A stretch of 54,680 nt of DNA from positions 1-54,680 of the forward strand of contig JAUCBJ010006165.1 in assembly GCA_032718475.1 (NCBI GenBank), written 5' to 3'. The stretch is from Nemertoderma westbladi. Lineage: Eukaryota; Xenacoelomorpha; Nemertodermatida; Nemertodermatidae. This document shows, in pieces, positions 37,036 to 49,105 of the stretch. Below the pieces are notes generated by a model. That model was not told where the DNA came from and searched no databases. It saw nothing but the letters and a program-made list of their open reading frames with translations. How positions within the stretch are numbered: position 1 is the stretch's first letter; every line of letters begins with the position of its first letter. The position numbers were made by a program, and so were the translations under genes.

Positions 37036-38367
37036 GATGAAGAATTTATTCCTTAAAGAAATAATTAATTAATGGACTAAATTACAAGAATCTACATTCT
37101 GATGGTTGATAGTATTTTTCTGGCACACTAGATAATTGCGTTATGAATAATTAAGCGGGATTCACACTGCCCATGGATGAAGCAAGAATTTCAGTAAAGT
37201 ATATTAGCAAACAATTCGATGAAATTGTAGGCCTATTAATTACTGTAATTAGCAAGTCGTTAGACTTGAGATTACTGTAAGAAAATTGAATCAGAAAAAA
37301 CTAATTGCTGACTACTGGCTACTGACTACTGACATAGAGCAATAACGACTGTAACGATTTTGATGAAATTTAGCATGAACCATGAAAATAGATTTCTATG
37401 CGTACTTGTGAAATTGGGGTTTAAATTGAAACATTTATTTCGAAAAATAGCTCCAAAACACGAAAATTGCCATAGGCGCAATGATAAAAACACCAACTGG
37501 CACTCATGTAAAATGTATAGAGATGGCCTGGTAATGCATTCAATAGGAAGGCCAACTAACAAAGAAGTACTTTCTGTGCCAAGTATTATCACTCTACTCT
37601 ACAAACCAGACAGTAAGCAAACATTAACTGGTTTAGCAGTTAATTAGTTTAGCACAGTCTCAGCTGAATAACTCTTCCCAATGCATCCTATGGGAAAATC
37701 TACAAGGTTACTCACTCTACTATGTTAATTGGCGTGCAAGCTAAATGACTGTTAGTTACACAGTGTGTCGGCTACTATTGATTGCACTGTGCTCTCATCT
37801 AATAATAATTGTTTTATTTTGAAATCTTTGTGCCAACATTAATACTGTGGAGGCTCTATGATTATAAGGCTGGATATTTACTCAGCCTCATAATGATTCT
37901 CCATAAGGCTAACATTATAGTTTGAAATATAAAAATCTGTTATAATAATAATATAATTGTTGTATTTAATTAATATCGTGGTTTACATTGAACACTGTAA
38001 ATTGTTAATCGCGGTTCACATTGAAACAACACAACTTGTTTTATTTATTACAAAACTAAGAACGAATTTGTCTTATCACTTCTTGTGCGCGATTGTATTG
38101 AATTCATGACAACTGCTGTTATAATTATTAATCAATTGACACCTCGACTCCTCTCTGAGACTCTGACTACTCTATCCGATAGAACAAAATAATCATTGCT
38201 TTTCGCTTTCTCGTACACCAAAGGGACTACTCTCACACTAATTTATTTTTTACTGGACTTGACTTGACTCGTACTGTCTCCAACGACTTGCTTCATGGGC
38301 CGCTAGGCCCTTCTCTAGTTAAAGGTTGCACGCGACATACTATTAATTTTGCCATTATTTGCGCGTA
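37036..38367. other. No gene recognised
   Basis: AT-rich spacer. Overlapping frames at 37,326-37,592 (-) and 37,360-37,647 (+) show no recognisable domain and no bias that favours either strand. I searched the minus strand here for the next upstream NEK10 exon and did not find it. Confidence 0.5.
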
Positions 38368-38371
38368 TTAA

Positions 38372-39370
38372 GGGGGGGAGGGGGGGGGGGGGGGGTATAC
38401 CCCCCCATGAACCTTTTTTTTAAATGGCTGTCAATTAGTGTTAAATGATAATATTGCTATTTTGTCATGGTCAACCACTGTATGGAAGGCCAAATAGCCT
38501 TTATAATACAATTTGTAGCCTCCCTCTAGCGGCTGGCGGCGGAATTAAAGATTTCACTAAAATTGCTACTTTTGGTCCAAATTTCTTGAAACCAACGTTT
38601 TTGGACTCAGCGTGATCGACTCTACAAAAGTTATCTTATAGAATTTTTAATTAGCCAATTTTATTTTAATTAATTACTTTAATTAATTAATTATCATATT
38701 TTTAATTAAAAATGGCTAATTAGAAAAAATGGTAATATTTATCAAAATTCAATAAGATAACTTTTAAAGAGCTTCCAAAGCTCGTTCGAATGAGCCATAA
38801 ACGAAGAAAATTGGTTGAAAAATGACGGAGGAGTAGTAATTTGAAAATGAAAAATGTCATTCCGAGAAAATATAATTAACCGCTGGGGACTCCCCTGAAT
38901 ACTAAACAAGTTAGAGATTTCTTATGATGAACAAACAACCCCTAAAGTCGGCCTGCCGTACCATCTCAACGTTTATTCCGAGAAAATGCCCTTCAAAGTT
39001 TAAACCGTCCCGCCAAAATTGGCTGTCTGTGTTCTGGTTGGTTAATTATTTCTGGCACAAATGATGCACACCAACGAGCTAAAATGTTCATTACTGGGGT
39101 TTTCGGGGTCGCTGATTTCATTTCCGATGTCAGTTTTCAATTTTAGTGGAATCTAGCCAATCTGTCTGTCTGTCGGTCTTCTGTCTTTCTTACAATTTGA
39201 CGGACAGACCGTCATACGGAAAAACAGTGATAATTCGAGAACTGAAAGAGGTCTCACTAAGCGGTTTTCAGATTTGTAATCCTCATTAAATTCTGCTCTA
39301 GGTGAGATAAAGAAAATTTGAAAATTCTACCTGAAGGGGGGGTATACCCCCCCCCCCCCCCCCCCCCCCC
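38372..39370. mobile_element. TTAA-flanked element with poly-G/poly-C inverted ends
   Basis: TTAA occurs exactly at both edges (38,368-38,371 and 39,371-39,374). Next to it on each side lies a long G run, GTATAC, then a C run: an inverted repeat whose arms are themselves palindromic around GTATAC. TTAA duplications are typical of piggyBac and Kolobok elements. The 999-bp interior has no transposase. It contains an imperfect palindrome at about 38,620-38,775 (AAAAGTTATCTTAT near both ends, TTAATTAGCC inside). Confidence 0.6.
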
Positions 39371-39374
39371 TTAA

Positions 39375-40115
39375 GTACTAACAATTTAACAGATAACAAG
39401 TACAGTAGAACCGAGATATTTATCTTACATGCTATTAACGACATTAACCGAATATAATTATTATGATATCCTTTTATTTCAACATGTATTGCATCTCCCA
39501 AACAACCCAATCACCATCATTCAATAACAATACTGAATTATTAGATTAAACGGAGGTATAGTAAGTAAGTATTTGATGCCCAATATCATAAAAGTAATGA
39601 AAATATTTCATAACTATTTACTGAAACTCTTATAATCTAGCACTTCATAAGATTACAGTGTGTCGTATTATAATCCGAGCGAGAGCGAAGCGAGGATTGC
39701 TAATGAGACGAGAACTGTATCTTACCAGGCTCTGGATTATGGGTGCTGGTGGTGGGTTGGAGGTGTATTGTGTTTCTATTGTATGTACTAGTTTAATACC
39801 GGTATGTAATAATAATAATAATAATAATTTCTTTTTATTCGCAAAAACTCCGCAACAAGTTAAAAAACCGCACAGAGGCAGCCTAACAGAATAAGATCCC
39901 ATTATAGCTGATTATTACGCGAATAAAGCGTCACAACCTACGATTTTAATTTGTACTATAAAATTAACATACAGTAGGTTTAGTACTCAACTAATCTATA
40001 ATAATGTACTGTACAATATGTACACAGTACCTTAAGCACAAACTTCGATCAAACTCGTTAGCCAGCTGTCTCCGGCATATATTTGTTTAAATTTATAGTC
40101 ATATTAGTGTGTTTA
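39375..40115. other. No gene recognised; AAT microsatellite
   Basis: AT-rich DNA with (AAT)n at 39,806-39,827 and a GCGAGAGCGAAGCGAGG word near 39,677. The opposed frames at 39,645-39,902 and 39,658-39,894 have no recognisable domain. Confidence 0.5.
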
Positions 40116-40117
40116 AT

Positions 40118-41435
40118 TTATGTTATGTCGTCACGTGAGTACATTTTGTAAAATTCCTTCTTTAGTTTATTTGTAAATTTGCTATATGACTTTGTTTCGC
40201 GAATATTTAAATTTAGAGAATTCCACAGTCTCGTACAACTAACCATCACGCTGTTGTATCCAAATTTTGTTTTTGTTACTTTGATACGGAATGTTCTTTT
40301 ATTTATGTTTTTATTTTGCATTTTAAAATTTTTAAGGAAAGCAATACTTAGATTTTTAAATGGTGTTGATAAATCGAAAAAATATTTAAAGAAGTATTTT
40401 AGTACGTAGAAATTTCGAAGTGCTTGTAAGTGGGGTAATTTTGCCTTAGTGCGTAATTCTGTCCCAGTGGCATCTCTGATTTTTTTGCAGTAGACAGTGC
40501 GTAGCCCGTAGTTTTGAATTTTATCTAGCCCGTAAAGTAATTCTTTGTACCCGTGTGTCATATGTAGTGGTGTAATAATTTCACAGCAGTAATTATGTAG
40601 TGGTAGGACAGTAGCCTTATACACTGTTAGTTTCGTGTTAGTAGGTAATTGACCTTTAATAAGTCTTAAACATGATACTGCATGGGTCATTTTCTCAGCA
40701 ATCAATTTTATTTTATTTGTGGCTTCCAAGTAATTTTATTATCAATTATTATTCCTAGGTATTTAAATTGCGAGCTCTGTTTAACGGTTGCTTTTCCTAT
40801 GTGCAGGTTAATTTTTTCTATCTCATTTGTTCTAGAATGTGGAGTTATTAAAATAAATTCAGTTTTTTCGGGATTTAGTTGCATTTTTAAACTTGAAAAG
40901 GTACTATCTATTTTTAATATACGATTTGATAGAGTTTGGGTAGCAGCGATCGGATCCGGTCCTGATGCAAAGATGAGAGTGTCGTCAGCGTATTGAATGA
41001 TGTTAAGGTCTTCAGATTCAGCAATTTCGTTGACGTATATGAGGAACATAAGAGGTCCCAAAAGTGTTCCTTGCGGAATTCCCCGTTCAGTCTGTTCCCA
41101 ACTGGAGAAGTTACCGTTGAGCTTAACCCTTTGTTTTCGTTGGCAAAGGTAGTCTTTCATTAGGGAGACAGCAGTCGAATGGAGACCAATTTCTTTTAAT
41201 TTTAGAAGAAGAATATGATGATTCAACGAATCGAAAGCCTTACTTAGCTACAGCCACGTGATTTCCTTTGTCAAGTTTTGATCGCCAATTCTCAGTTGCG
41301 TATATAATCACATCCTTAGTAGAAAAAGATTTCCGAAAACCAAACTGTTTGCTAGGGAGTAGTTTATTTTTAGTTATGTATGTGATTAATTGTATATAGA
41401 TGACATGTAGATTGATATCATATTTATATATATAA
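40118..41435 (-). pseudogene. CR1/Jockey-like LINE, 5'-truncated and frameshifted
   Basis: Minus-strand fragments of ORF2 in correct order. About 41,435-41,255 reads LLPSKQFGFRKSFSTKDVII. 41,226-40,708 holds the RT core with RGIPQGTLLGPLMFLIYVNE and the catalytic YADDTLIF, then YLGIIIDNKITWKPQI. 40,729-40,118 holds the thumb and C-terminal region ending in RLWNSLN-type sequence. The reading frame breaks near 41,250 (before KAFDSLNH) and again near 40,720. The 5' end, including any endonuclease, is missing. The motif set is that of CR1/L2/Jockey-group non-LTR retrotransposons. Confidence 0.85.
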
Positions 41436-41516
41436 TAATGAAGATTTGATGGAAAAAAACCATATCTCTAATGAGATATTGAGGACGGGACGGTGCCGGA
41501 CTGCCATGTCAGTGAA

Positions 41517-42085
41517 CATAAACTCTGTACATAAACTGGTAACTGTAACATAAAATGGTAACTGTAACATAAACTGGTAACTGTAACATAAACTGGTAAC
41601 TGTAACATAAACTGGTAACTGTAACATAAACTGGTAACTGTAACATAAACTGGTAACTGTAACATAAACTGGTAACTGTAACATAAACTCTGTAACATAA
41701 ACTGGTAACTGTAACATAAACTGGTAACTGTAACATAAACTGGTAACTGTAACATAAACTGGTAACTGTAACATAAACTGGTAACTGTAACATAAACTGG
41801 TAACTGTAACATAAACTGGTAACTGTAACATAAACTCTGTAACATAAACTGGTAACTGTAACATAAACTGGTAACTGTAACATAAACTGGTAACTGTAAC
41901 ATAAACTGGTAACTGTAACATAAACTGGTAACTGTAACATAAACTGGTAACTGTAACATAAACTGGTAAATGTAACATAAATTGGTAACTGTAACATAAA
42001 CTGGTAACTGTAACATAAACAGGTAACTGTAACATAAACTGGTAACTGTAACATAAACTGGTAAATGTAACATAAACTGTTAAAT
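41517..42085. repeat. 19-bp tandem array, about 29 copies, with 147-bp higher order
   Basis: The unit is CATAAACTGGTAACTGTAA. A shortened unit (AACTCTGTAACATAA) interrupts it at about 41,520, 41,686 and 41,832, the last two about 147 bp apart, so a block of about seven full units plus one short unit has itself been duplicated. Long minus-strand frames through it are artefacts. It lies just downstream of the sulfotransferase stop. Confidence 0.95.
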
Positions 42086-42168
42086 ATAATTTATAGTCTT
42101 ACTAAATTAAATATAATGTTGTGGTTATATATAACTGAGCAGTATAAATATATCACTAATAGAAAACA

Positions 42169-43557
42169 TCAAACAGGATTAACAGTCTGTGGGCCTAACA
42201 GATATTCCGAAGTACCAGGGTAGTAACCCAATTGCTCGAGATTTACGTACTGTCCGCAGTTCGAGTATACACTGTCTGCAGTAGCATTGGGCATCACCCC
42301 CCGCCAAGCCATCGCTATCGCCTCCGCTGACTTGTGATCCACAACATCCCTCCACATCCTGTAATTATATTGCTCGTAAAAAGTGTTATTTTTCACAAAT
42401 TTTTCTACCGCTTCTTCTTTTGGAAGAGAGAGTCGTCTATAAAGCCTTTCGTAGAAACCAATAGGGTCGATGGCAAGGTCCTCATAACGAATAATGACTG
42501 TCGCCTTTGAAATTGCAGGGTCTGTCTGGACCGTATTCACCATATTTGCCATCCATGGGCAGTAGACTAGTTCCGTGACTTCCTCTGCAGTATATTTACC
42601 CAACTTACTTTTAGCTAATGAATCGATTATTTTAGCCATCGATGACGCCTGGCCACGCGGGTCCCTAAACAAAACTACAATCTTAAAATTATCTTCCAAG
42701 ACAAGCCGGCGTACTGCCGGACCTAAATCCATAACTCGGGTTGTCTTGATCACACGAATGTCCTTCCCTAAACACATTTCCCGAACTCCATCCAAATCAT
42801 AGTTAGCATTGCCAACGAAACCCCCGTTTGCGGAATTCTTACATATTCCCGCATCCATAATCAATTTTGTTTCACAACCTTTGTTAAACATTTTGAAGGA
42901 ATTTGGCCATTCGCAATTCAACAAATACTCCAAGGATCCTCTTTTAACTGCGTCGGGAAATTCCCAAGGTAACAACCTATTTTTATAATAATCGAAAAAT
43001 GAATCGCAAGTCTCATTAAATTGAGTAAAGAGACTGCAGTTACCTTTACGACTAAGCAATGCATTATTCACATATTTCAAAGGTTCATAAAAGTAGAAAA
43101 TATTAGGGTTTTGGTTGAAGATTTCACCAGTGAAACTGGAACCAGTGCGCATAAAAGTAACCAAAATAATTTTTAAAGGGTTGTAATTTGGAACTGTTGA
43201 TGTCATATGTGTATATAATCTACCATTGGCTGCCGCACTTGCTGTCCCATGGGTGGGACTCTTCTCATTGGTTGATGGGCGTACTGAATTGCTAAATGTA
43301 GAAGGTTTTTCATTGGTTGGTGTAGATCCCAGGTCATTCCATTGTAAAAAACTTCCATCTTCCCGTCCTGTTGTTGCTGTTCTAGGCGGAGGGATGTTTT
43401 CATTGGCTGATTCTTTGGGCGAATAGGAGATTATATAATAGATGGTATCATACGTTTGATTTGGATATAGGTATAATAATGATAGGGGTGCAGCAATAAA
43501 TGCTAGTAGGATTATAAAATTACGCCAAGTGATTACACGACGTGACGCCATCACCAA
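42169..43557 (-). CDS. Carbohydrate sulfotransferase-like (CHST1/3 family), intact single exon
   Basis: 462 aa, a type II membrane protein: a short cytosolic head, then a membrane anchor at about residues 11-31 (WRNFIILLAFIAAPLSLLYL). A Ser/Thr/Pro-rich stem with an imperfect STNEK repeat (about 80-100) leads to a luminal sulfotransferase domain from about 128. The 5'-PAPS loop is LVTFMRTGSSFTGE (132-145) and the 3'-phosphate motif is VVLFRDPRGQASS (294-306). VIIRYEDLAIDP (355-366) is also typical. Sequons at N33, N173, N181, N390 and N424 fit a Golgi glycoprotein. It should transfer sulfate from PAPS to a glycan; the sugar cannot be told. The start is Met1 or Met3. No intron is evident, and no neighbour shares its pathway. 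Confidence 0.88.
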   Translation of the reverse strand: MVMASRRVITWRNFIILLAFIAAPLSLLYLYPNQTYDTIYYIISYSPKESANENIPPPRTATTGREDGSFLQWNDLGSTPTNEKPSTFSNSVRPSTNEKSPTHGTASAAANGRLYTHMTSTVPNYNPLKIILVTFMRTGSSFTGEIFNQNPNIFYFYEPLKYVNNALLSRKGNCSLFTQFNETCDSFFDYYKNRLLPWEFPDAVKRGSLEYLLNCEWPNSFKMFNKGCETKLIMDAGICKNSANGGFVGNANYDLDGVREMCLGKDIRVIKTTRVMDLGPAVRRLVLEDNFKIVVLFRDPRGQASSMAKIIDSLAKSKLGKYTAEEVTELVYCPWMANMVNTVQTDPAISKATVIIRYEDLAIDPIGFYERLYRRLSLPKEEAVEKFVKNNTFYEQYNYRMWRDVVDHKSAEAIAMAWRGVMPNATADSVYSNCGQYVNLEQLGYYPGTSEYLLGPQTVNPV

Positions 43558-43664
43558 AGTATAACAGAATTATATAATTTAACCTACAATAATACTTCTT
43601 AGATAGATTGATAAAAGTGGCTGCGAAAGTGATTTTTCCAGAGAATTCGGGTGGGGAGTGTAAA

Positions 43665-43738
43665 ACCATGGAATACTAAAAATACACGGAAGGGGTATGA
43701 TACATTTGTCCTTTCGTGTATATTTAGTATTCCATGGT
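43665..43738. repeat. Hairpin-forming inverted repeat upstream of the sulfotransferase
   Basis: Arms CCATGGAATACTAAAAATAC and GTATATTTAGTATTCCATGG pair over about 27 bp with one or two mismatches around a loop of about 20 nt. It lies about 108 bp before the sulfotransferase start codon. It could be a tiny inverted-repeat element or sit in the 5' UTR/promoter. Confidence 0.8.
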
Positions 43739-43886
43739 AAAACCCTCACATATAAACTTACTATAAAGTTTGTCAACACAACTTTTATTCAATAAACTGT
43801 TTATTTGAAATGAACAACTTTATCAAAGTTACAGCTGACTCATTTAAATCCAGAAAACACTGCAAAAATTGTTGGACCATGGTAGA

Positions 43887-44294
43887 GTTTAAACTGGATC
43901 CCGATCCCGATCCCGTCCCGACTTTTTTGGAACGGGATCCCGAGTGAAGTAAATTTCTTTAATATCCCATAAATTCCGACCGGTATTTGTACCAGAACAG
44001 AACTGTAATGATTATAGGGAATTGTCGGATTACTGGATGTCTGTAAACAATCCACCCCAGTAATCAACTATAAATACATTTGAATATAATTTCATCTTAC
44101 TAATATTTCAGCAGTGTGAAATAAAGTGATATAATTTTGCCAAAAACACGTTGTATACTAACACAGCAATATATACTGAAAACTTTAAGAAAATTTTATT
44201 CAAAATTGCAATCCCGATCCCGAAATCGGGATCCCAAGAGTGATAATCACGGTCCCGATCGCGGAGATCCCAAAAAGTCTGATCCCGTTTAAAC
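43887..44294. mobile_element. Short inverted-repeat element rich in GGGATC words
   Basis: Both ends carry GTTTAAAC followed by clusters of GATCCCGATCCCG in opposite orientation (43,895-43,945 and 44,208-44,286). The style resembles hAT-type miniature elements, but no convincing target duplication was seen. 408 bp; no coding content. Confidence 0.55.
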
Positions 44295-44441
44295 ATTAGC
44301 CAATGTGCGTTATCCTGGACATTTCCCAGTGACAAAGAATGATAGATGGAATTGATAGATTGGATGGTTGGATGGGAAAGAAGGATTATATTTTATCATC
44401 ACTGGAGCTCTAGCTCGAGTTCCTAGCTATTACTAGTTTGT

Positions 44442-44444
44442 GGT

Positions 44445-44535
<91 letters not shown>
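44442..44535. repeat. (TGGC)n microsatellite
   Basis: About 23 uninterrupted GGCT/TGGC tetranucleotides. Confidence 0.97.
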
Positions 44536-44627
44536 AATGTTTGAACGCTAATAAGTCGGTCACTCCTGGATGAAATGGAACCAAACTTGGAACACACACA
44601 CATGTAGTCTATCTAAAGTTTAGACAT

Positions 44628-44985
44628 TCTACACACAGACAGACATTTATAGTTCCTCTGTCTGCGACTACGGGGCGAATTGAAAGAAACGTAAAAGAAG
44701 CTGTAATTAGAGAACCAACCATCAGATTGATCTGAAATTTGGTAGTAGTAACCTAGGAGCATTGCTAAGTAGAAATTATACACACAGGCAGACTTTTATA
44801 GTTCTTCTGTCTGCCGCTAGGGGGCGAATTGACAGAAACGTAAAATAAGCTGTAATTAGAGAACCAACCATCAGATTCATCTGAAATTTGGTAGTAGTAA
44901 CCTACGAGCATTGCTTAATTTGAAATTCTACACACAGACAGACTTTTACATTTCCTATGTATGCCGCTAGGGGGCGAATAAAGCT
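44628..44985. repeat. About 150-bp direct repeat, 2.3 copies
   Basis: The block GAGAACCAACCATCAGATT with TAGTTC.TCTGTCTGC recurs at 44,642, 44,791 and 44,941, a period of about 150 bp. Copies differ at about 5-15% of positions. Unclassified. Confidence 0.85.
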
Positions 44986-45186
44986 CCAGTTCATCGTGCT
45001 TAGCAAGGTTTAATTATTATAGGAAGGAAATCAAGCACTATTTTATAATATATATATATAATTAAAACAAATCCTTGAAAAGGAACAGGTTACAGTGGGG
45101 TAACCAAAATAATAAACAATACTCAATAAAACTGGTTAATGGTTGATTTAAAAAATGCACCAATCATGCGAAAGGAGCAGGGAACA

Positions 45187-47290
45187 AATGAGAGTACTGC
45201 CGAGCCTAACAGCCAATCAAATGTGAGTACTGCCGAGTCTAAAAGCCAATACAATGCGAGTACTGCCTAGTCTAACAGCCAATTAAATGGGAGTACTGCC
45301 TAGTCTAACAGCCAATCTAATGAGAGTACTAACTAGTCTAACAGCCAATCCAATGAGAGTACTAACTAGTCTAACAGCCAATCCAATGAGAGTACTAACT
45401 AGTCTAACAGCCAATCCAATGAAAGTACTAACTAGTCTAACAGTCAATCCTATGAAAGTACTAACTAGTCTAACAGCCAATCCAATGCGAGTACTGAACC
45501 GGCAATCCAATGAGAGTACTAACTAGTCTAACAGCCAATCCAATGCGAGTACTAACTAGTCTAACAGCCAATCCAATGAAAGTACTAACTAGTCTAACAG
45601 CCAATCCAATGTAAGTACTAACTGTACTAACTAGTCTAACAGCCAATCCAATGCGAGTACTGAACAGCCAATGCAATGAGAGTACTAACTAGTCTAACAG
45701 CCGATCGGATGAAAGTACAAACTAGTCTAACAGCCAATCCAATGCGAGTACTGAACAGCCAATCCAATGAGAGTACTAACTAGTCTAACATCCAATCCAA
45801 TGGGAGTTCTGAACAGCCAATCCAATGCGAGTACTGAACAGCCAATCCAATGAGAGTACTAACTAGTCTAACAGCAAATCCAATGAAAGTACTAACTAGT
45901 CTAACAGCCAATCCAATGAAAGTACTAACTAGTCTAACAGCCAATCCAATGCGAGTACTGATCAACCAATCCAATGCGAGTACTGAACAGCCAATCCAAT
46001 GCGAGTACTGAACAGCCAATCCAATGAGAGTACTAACTAGTCTAACAGTCAATCTGATGAAAGTACAAACTAGTCTAACAGCCAATCCAATGGGAGTTCT
46101 GAACAGCCAATCCAATGCGAGTACTGAACAGCCAATCCAATGAGAGTACTAACTAGTCTAACAGCAAATCCAATGAAAGTACTAACTAGTCTAACAGCCA
46201 ATCCAATGAAAGTACTAACTAGTCTAACAGTCAATCCAATGAAAGTACTAACTAGTCTAACAGTCAATCTGATGAAAGTACAAACTAGTCTAACAGCCAA
46301 TCCAATGGGAGTTCTGAACAGCCAATCCAATGCGAGTACTGAACAGCCAATCCAATGAGAGTACTAACTAGTCTAACAGCAAATCCAATGAAAGTACTAA
46401 CTAGTCTAACAGCCAATCCAATGAAAGTACTAACTAGTCTAACAATCAATCCTATGAAAGTACTAACTAGTCTAACAGCCAATCCAATGAAAGTACTAAC
46501 TAGTCTAACAGCCAATCCAATGAGAGTACTGAACAGCCAATCCAATGAGAGTACTAACTAGTCTAACATCCAATCCAATGGGAGTTCTGAACAGCCAATC
46601 CAATGCGAGTACTGAACAGCCAATCCCATGAGAGTACTAACTAGTCTAACAGCCAATCCTATGAAAGTACTGAACAGCTAATCCAATGCGAGTACTGAAC
46701 AGCCAATCCCATGAGAGTACTAACTAGTCTAACAGCCAATCTGATGAAAGTACAAACTAGTCTAACAGCCAATCCAATGGGAGTACTGAACAGCCAATCC
46801 CATGAGAGTTCTAACTAGTCTAACAGTCAATCCTATGAAAGTACTAACTAGTCTAACAGCCAATCCTATGAAAGTACTAACTAGTCTAACAGCCAATCCA
46901 ATGAGAGTACTAACTAGTCTAACAGCCAATCCAATGCGAATACTAACTAGTCTAACAGCCAACTCAATGAGAGTACTAACTAGTCTAACAGCCAATCCAA
47001 TGCGAGTACTGAACAGCCAATCCAATGAGAGTACTAACTAGTCTAACAGCCAATCTGATGAAAGTACAAACTAGTCTAACAGCCAATCCAATGCGAGTAC
47101 TGAACAGCCAATCCAATGAGAGTACTAACTAGTCTAACAGCCAATCCAATGAGAGTACTGAACAGCTAATACAATGCGAGTACTGAACAGCCAATCCCAT
47201 GAGAGTACTAACTAGTCTAACAGCAAATCCTATGAAAGTACTAACTAGTCTAACAGCCAATCCAATAAAAGTACTAACTAGTCTACTAGT
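45187..47290. repeat. 33/25-bp tandem array abutting the BEL element
   Basis: There are two unit lengths. A 33-bp form contains AGTACTAACTAGTCTAACAG and CCAATCCAATG. A 25-bp form, AGTACTGAACAG plus the same tail, lacks 8 bp in the middle. The two alternate in blocks that are themselves repeated (for example around 46,085-46,300 and 46,300-46,520). Open frames on both strands (MRVLTSLTANP-type peptides) are artefacts. The array ends directly at retrotransposon coding sequence. Confidence 0.95.
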
Positions 47291-49105
47291 CTAACGGTAC
47301 TACTAGGGGTAGTACCAGTGAGGGTGATCGGGGAAGGCAATCGATCAGTAACCACACTGATGCTGGTCGACAGTGGAGCAGCCTTCACCTTGGTTGAGAA
47401 TTGGGTGGCCGAAGAGATAGGATTGAGAACGAGGCCAAGTAGAATGGCGGTAACAACCATCTCCAGCAAAGATGAGGTCCTGGAGATGAGGACCGGACGG
47501 TGCGGGATAGCAGCGATAGCACCAGGATGCGACTATGGGGTGACCATCGACCCCATCCAGGTGATAGAGTCGATAAATATCAACGCCAGGCGACCAACCA
47601 ACATCGAGGTCGAACAATATAAATTCCTGGACAGTGTCGACTTCTCAATCCCAGAGGTGGACATTAGGAAGGTATCCATTATAGTAGGAATGGACTGCCC
47701 GACGGCCCATGAGAGAATGCAAACGGTCTTCGGCGAAGACAGGCAGTGTGACCTGGTGGCGATCTTAACACCATTTGGGTGGACGCTGAGCGGCCCAATC
47801 AGAAGCAAAATACCGTTCAGGATGTCGGAGACATCAGGGTGCATGTTCGCGGGAACTATGCGAGAGATGGGAGATGAGGGAGTGGAGGAGCAGCTCAGGA
47901 GACTGCTCAGGCAAGATTTTGAGGGATTGAAAGAGACCGGGGTCGGAACCTCGGTAGAAGATAAACAGGCTCTACAAAGCGTAAAGGAATCGATGACATG
48001 CGACGAGGGGCGGTATACCTTAGGGATGGTATGGAAACTACCGAAGCTACCGCTACCCGACAATAAAGGAATGGTACTCACGATGCTTCGTAAGTTGAAG
48101 CAAATGCTAAAGTGGAGCCCCGAAAAGAATGAGTACATTCATAAGACGATTAGGAAGTATGTCGAGAAAGGATGGGCCGTAGAGTTACCGGTCGACGAAC
48201 CGAGCACGGACAGGACCTACTACCTGCCACTCCACGTGGCTCTAGATCCGAAGAAAGGTAAACTGCGGATGGTAGTTGACGCATCGGCTAAGACCAACAG
48301 CAAATGCTTAAACGATTATCTGCTGGAGGGTCCCAATATCTATAACTCAGGGATCGAGGTCCTACTCAGATTCAGGAACGGGAAACATGCCTTCACCTGC
48401 GACATCGAAGGCATGTTCAACCAAGTCCGTATAACGGAAGAGGATAGCGACAGTCAGCGCTTCCTATGGTACAATGGCGACGAGGAACCGTCGACAATAC
48501 CGATGTACAAGATGGTGGTGCAGAATATGGGAGCCAAGTCGTCTTCATTTACGACGACTGTGGCCGTAAGAGACACAGTAGATGGGAAAGAAGAGAGATA
48601 CAGTGCCAAAGCCGTCGATATGATTCGACACGGCTTCTATGTAGACGACGGGTTGGAGTCTGGAAATACGGTTAAGGAACTACTGGATACAGGGCACGAA
48701 GTTCGCGACATCCTTAAAGGATCCGGCTTCAACCTGACCAAGTTCCAATCCAGCTCGGAAGAGTTTATGAGAGCCATAGAGGACAGGAGGCCAGAGTCGG
48801 CCATGGATAATCCCACGACAACCAAGGGACAAGAAATGGCGAACAAGAGGATAGAGTACCAACAGAAGGCACTAGGGATCGTGTGGAACCGAGAGACAGA
48901 CGAACTGAAGTACCAATTGAGCCAGGAGGGCGCAGACATCCACACAAAGAGGGGCTACGTGTCGTACATAGCAAGGATATACGACCCCCTAGGCCTAGCA
49001 TCCCCATTACTAGTCACGGGGAAACAGATACTTAAGAAAGTATACAAACTAAAGGAGGAATGGGAGAGATCAGCAAGCAATGGAATAAGTGGACAGAGAG
49101 TTTAG
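47282..49105 (+). pseudogene. BEL/Pao pol: aspartic protease and reverse transcriptase
   Basis: The frame opens at 47,282 right after array sequence, so the Gag part and 5' LTR are missing. The protease has its active-site Asp in MLVDSGAAFTLV. The region around FGWTLSGPI is typical of the BEL/Pao protease-RT linker (DUF1758/Peptidase_A17). RT blocks follow: KLRMVVDASAKTNSKCLND, FTCDIEGMFNQVRI (first catalytic Asp) and HGFYVDDGLESG (YVDD box). BEL/Pao polymerases use FYVDD in this context. The C-terminal YDPLGLASPLLVTGK is also family-typical. The frame is lost near 49,070 and the next piece continues one frame down. Confidence 0.92.

Noticed and set aside
41424-42073. Three overlapping minus-strand frames of about 200 codons with VYVTVTSLCYS repeats
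   Set aside because: Artefact of the 19-bp tandem array in all three frames.
45283-47041. Repeat-peptide frames in both strands (IGLAVRLVST, MRVLTSLTANP)
   Set aside because: Artefact of the 33-bp array.
47345-48138. Minus-strand frames of up to 201 codons
   Set aside because: Antisense shadows of the BEL/Pao protease-RT coding strand.
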